Source: Caldifarciminota bacterium UBA6260
GTDB taxonomy: Bacteria > Hydrothermota > 32-111
Direction of reading: 5' to 3'
Length of the DNA stretch: 6,281 bases
NCBI GenBank assembly: GCA_002441125.1
Contig: DJVI01000019.1
Location: 1-6,281 of the forward strand
Part shown: piece after piece, positions 5,184 through 6,281 of the stretch
How positions within the stretch are numbered: position 1 is the stretch's first letter
Layout: each line of letters opens with the position of its first letter
Notes under the pieces: model-generated
Databases searched by the model: none
What the model was told of the DNA's origin: nothing
The model's input: only the letters and a program-made list of their open reading frames with translations
Made by a program: the position numbers and the translations under genes

Positions 5184-5202
5184 AAGTTTAATAGGAGGAA
5201 TA

Positions 5203-5754
5203 ATGCTTGAAATAAGAGTTCATGGAAGAGGAGGACAGGGTGGAGTTATCGCATCAAAGATACTTGCTTACGCTTTCGCTATGGAAGGTAAATTTGTTCA
5301 GGCATTCCCTGAGTTTGGAGTTGAGAGAAGGGGAGCACCTGTCACCGCTTTTATAAGAGTTGCTGACGAAAGAATAAATATTCGTTCCAAAATTTATGAG
5401 CCTCAACATCTTATTGTTCTCGAACCAACACTTCTAAATGCTATAGATATTACAGAAGGTTTAAAAGAGGGTGGTTTTATTGTGATCAACACAAAGAAAA
5501 AACCTGAAGAGTTAAACATCAAAGTAAAAAACAGTAAGATAGCAACAGTTGATGCTACAGGTATTGCTTTGAAACACAGGTTAGGTTCATCTGCTGCACC
5601 TATAGTAAATACTGCTATTCTCGGTGGATTTGCGAAAGCAACAGGTTTTGTTAAGATCGAATCTATAGTTGAGGCGATAAAAAAAGAGGTTCCAATAAAA
5701 CCTGAAGAAAATGCACAGGCTGCTATAGATGCTTACAATTCTACAATAATGTAA
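5203..5754 (+). CDS. 2-oxoacid:ferredoxin oxidoreductase, gamma subunit
   Basis: 183 residues, the usual gamma size. It is a subunit of the four-subunit enzyme that converts a 2-oxoacid, CoA and oxidised ferredoxin to acyl-CoA, CO2 and reduced ferredoxin. The hallmark sequences are MLEIRVHGRGGQGGVIASK at the N-terminus, the FPEFGVERRGAPVTAFIR block, and PIVNTAILGGFAKATG in the C-terminal part. An in-frame ATG at 5164 lies inside buk; I chose the ATG at 5203 because AGGAGG (5193-5198) precedes it by 4 bases and family members begin with this sequence. The following delta gene starts 12 bases after its stop. The pyruvate (por) and 2-oxoisovalerate (vor) versions are too alike here to assign a symbol; the buk neighbour leans towards branched-chain substrates. 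Confidence 0.93.
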   Translation: MLEIRVHGRGGQGGVIASKILAYAFAMEGKFVQAFPEFGVERRGAPVTAFIRVADERINIRSKIYEPQHLIVLEPTLLNAIDITEGLKEGGFIVINTKKKPEELNIKVKNSKIATVDATGIALKHRLGSSAAPIVNTAILGGFAKATGFVKIESIVEAIKKEVPIKPEENAQAAIDAYNSTIM

Positions 5755-5766
5755 TAAGGAGAGTTT

Positions 5767-6063
5767 ATGAAAAGAGTAGGAAAGAAGATAATTTTTGAGA
5801 AAGAGAGTGATCTACCTCCAAATGCGATGTCTTTGGGGACAACTGAGTTCAATGAAACAGGTTCTTGGAGAAATGAGAGACCTGTTGTTGATAAAGCAAA
5901 ATGTATCGCTTGTGGTATTTGCTGGAAATATTGCCCAGATATGTCCATAAAAGAGGATTCCGAAGGAAAAGCTGAAATAGATTATGTATTTTGTAAAGGA
6001 TGTGGAATCTGTGCAGCGGAATGCCCTGTAAAAGCGATAACAATGATTGAGGAGGAAAAATGA
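5767..6063 (+). CDS. 2-oxoacid:ferredoxin oxidoreductase, delta subunit (2[4Fe-4S] ferredoxin-like)
   Basis: 98 residues, full length. It relays electrons from the thiamine diphosphate site to external ferredoxin through two [4Fe-4S] clusters. Both cluster motifs are intact: CIACGICWKYCP (Cys46, 49, 52, 56) and CKGCGICAAECP (Cys76, 79, 82, 86). The preceding segment ending GSWRNERPVVD (32-42) is typical of delta subunits and distinguishes this protein from a free ferredoxin. AAGGAG (5756-5761) lies 5 bases before the ATG. The stop TGA overlaps the ATG of the alpha gene (ATGA), which implies translational coupling and near-equal amounts of the two subunits. Confidence 0.94.
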   Translation: MKRVGKKIIFEKESDLPPNAMSLGTTEFNETGSWRNERPVVDKAKCIACGICWKYCPDMSIKEDSEGKAEIDYVFCKGCGICAAECPVKAITMIEEEK

Positions 6064-6281
6064 GTGAACAGAAAGTTATAATGGGTAACCATGCTCTATC
6101 CTATGGAGCAGTTACATCGAGAGTTCAGGTTATAGCAGCGTATCCTATAACTCCTCAAACACAGGTAGTTGAATTACTTTCAGAGATGTGTGCTGATGGA
6201 ACTCTTGATGCTGAATTTATAAAGGTCGAATCTGAACATTCAGCTATGGCAGCATGTATTGGTGCTTCTGCAGCTGGTTCA
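6060..6281 (+). CDS. 2-oxoacid:ferredoxin oxidoreductase, alpha subunit (5' part, 74 codons)
   Basis: The start ATG overlaps the delta stop by 4 bases, and GGAGG (6051-6055) lies 4 bases upstream; the gene runs off the right edge. The alpha chain carries the pyrimidine-side and substrate-facing part of the thiamine diphosphate site. The visible part shows the family signature AAYPITPQTQVVE (26-38), whose Thr31 is the conserved substrate-contacting threonine, and KVESEHSAMAACIGASAAG (55-73), including the conserved Glu/His stretch. The gene order gamma-delta-alpha matches the Thermotoga and archaeal four-subunit enzymes, so the beta subunit is expected next. Pyruvate against branched-chain 2-oxoacid preference cannot be read from this fragment. 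Confidence 0.94.
   Translation, partial: MSEQKVIMGNHALSYGAVTSRVQVIAAYPITPQTQVVELLSEMCADGTLDAEFIKVESEHSAMAACIGASAAGS

Noticed and set aside
5164..5202. Upstream in-frame start for the gamma subunit (13 extra residues)
   Set aside because: It lies inside buk. The ATG at 5203 has AGGAGG at proper spacing and matches the conserved family N-terminus.
4866..6043. Minus-strand ORFs at 4866-5120, 5733-5948 and 5849-6043
   Set aside because: They lie opposite confidently identified buk, gamma and delta genes and show no family resemblance or start signals.

Overview
The window comes from an AT-rich, anaerobic, fermentative bacterium with a Gram-negative-type envelope. AT-richness is seen directly: long A/T runs and A/T-biased third codon positions. 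Anaerobic fermentation is inferred from a butyrate kinase in an operon with a four-subunit ferredoxin-dependent 2-oxoacid oxidoreductase. The envelope type is inferred from a lipoprotein, a small beta-barrel-like secreted protein ending in Phe, and a secreted TPR protein. The speD fragment is the short class 1B form with the same active-site numbering as the Thermotoga maritima enzyme. I cannot place the organism more precisely; an uncultured candidate phylum or a deep thermophilic lineage would fit.

Layout. Positions 1-220 (minus) hold the 5' part of speD (S-adenosylmethionine decarboxylase), preceded by a leader with a plausible 25-codon upstream ORF that overlaps the speD start. A divergent promoter at 359-386 drives a small Ig-like lipoprotein (406-759, plus). 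It converges, with a 1-bp gap, on a secreted TPR protein (761-2080, minus). The 114-bp gap 2081-2194 holds two divergent consensus promoters placed symmetrically around an imperfect dyad. The rightward one serves a 28-codon hydrophobic peptide gene (2195-2281, plus). Its stop overlaps that of a beta-barrel-like protein (2278-2823, minus). That gene and a membrane-anchored SGNH hydrolase (2885-4039, plus) are fired by two fully overlapping, oppositely directed promoters in 34 bp. A final promoter at 4042-4070 starts a tight operon: butyrate kinase, then 2-oxoacid:ferredoxin oxidoreductase gamma, delta and alpha (alpha runs off the window; beta is expected next).

How the genes work together. 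In the operon, the oxidoreductase would convert a 2-oxoacid plus CoA to acyl-CoA, CO2 and reduced ferredoxin. After exchange of CoA for phosphate by an enzyme not in this window, butyrate kinase would recover ATP from the acyl phosphate. The middle genes (406-4039) are single-gene units for envelope or secreted proteins with no recognised pathway.

The most notable signals are regulatory. Six of seven predicted promoters have 16-bp spacers. Two genes (TPR and SGNH) have a -10 box so close to the ATG that their mRNAs should be leaderless, and neither has a Shine-Dalgarno sequence. No intergenic stretch exceeds 300 bases, and no convincing intrinsic terminator, tRNA, rRNA, CRISPR array or insertion sequence was seen.
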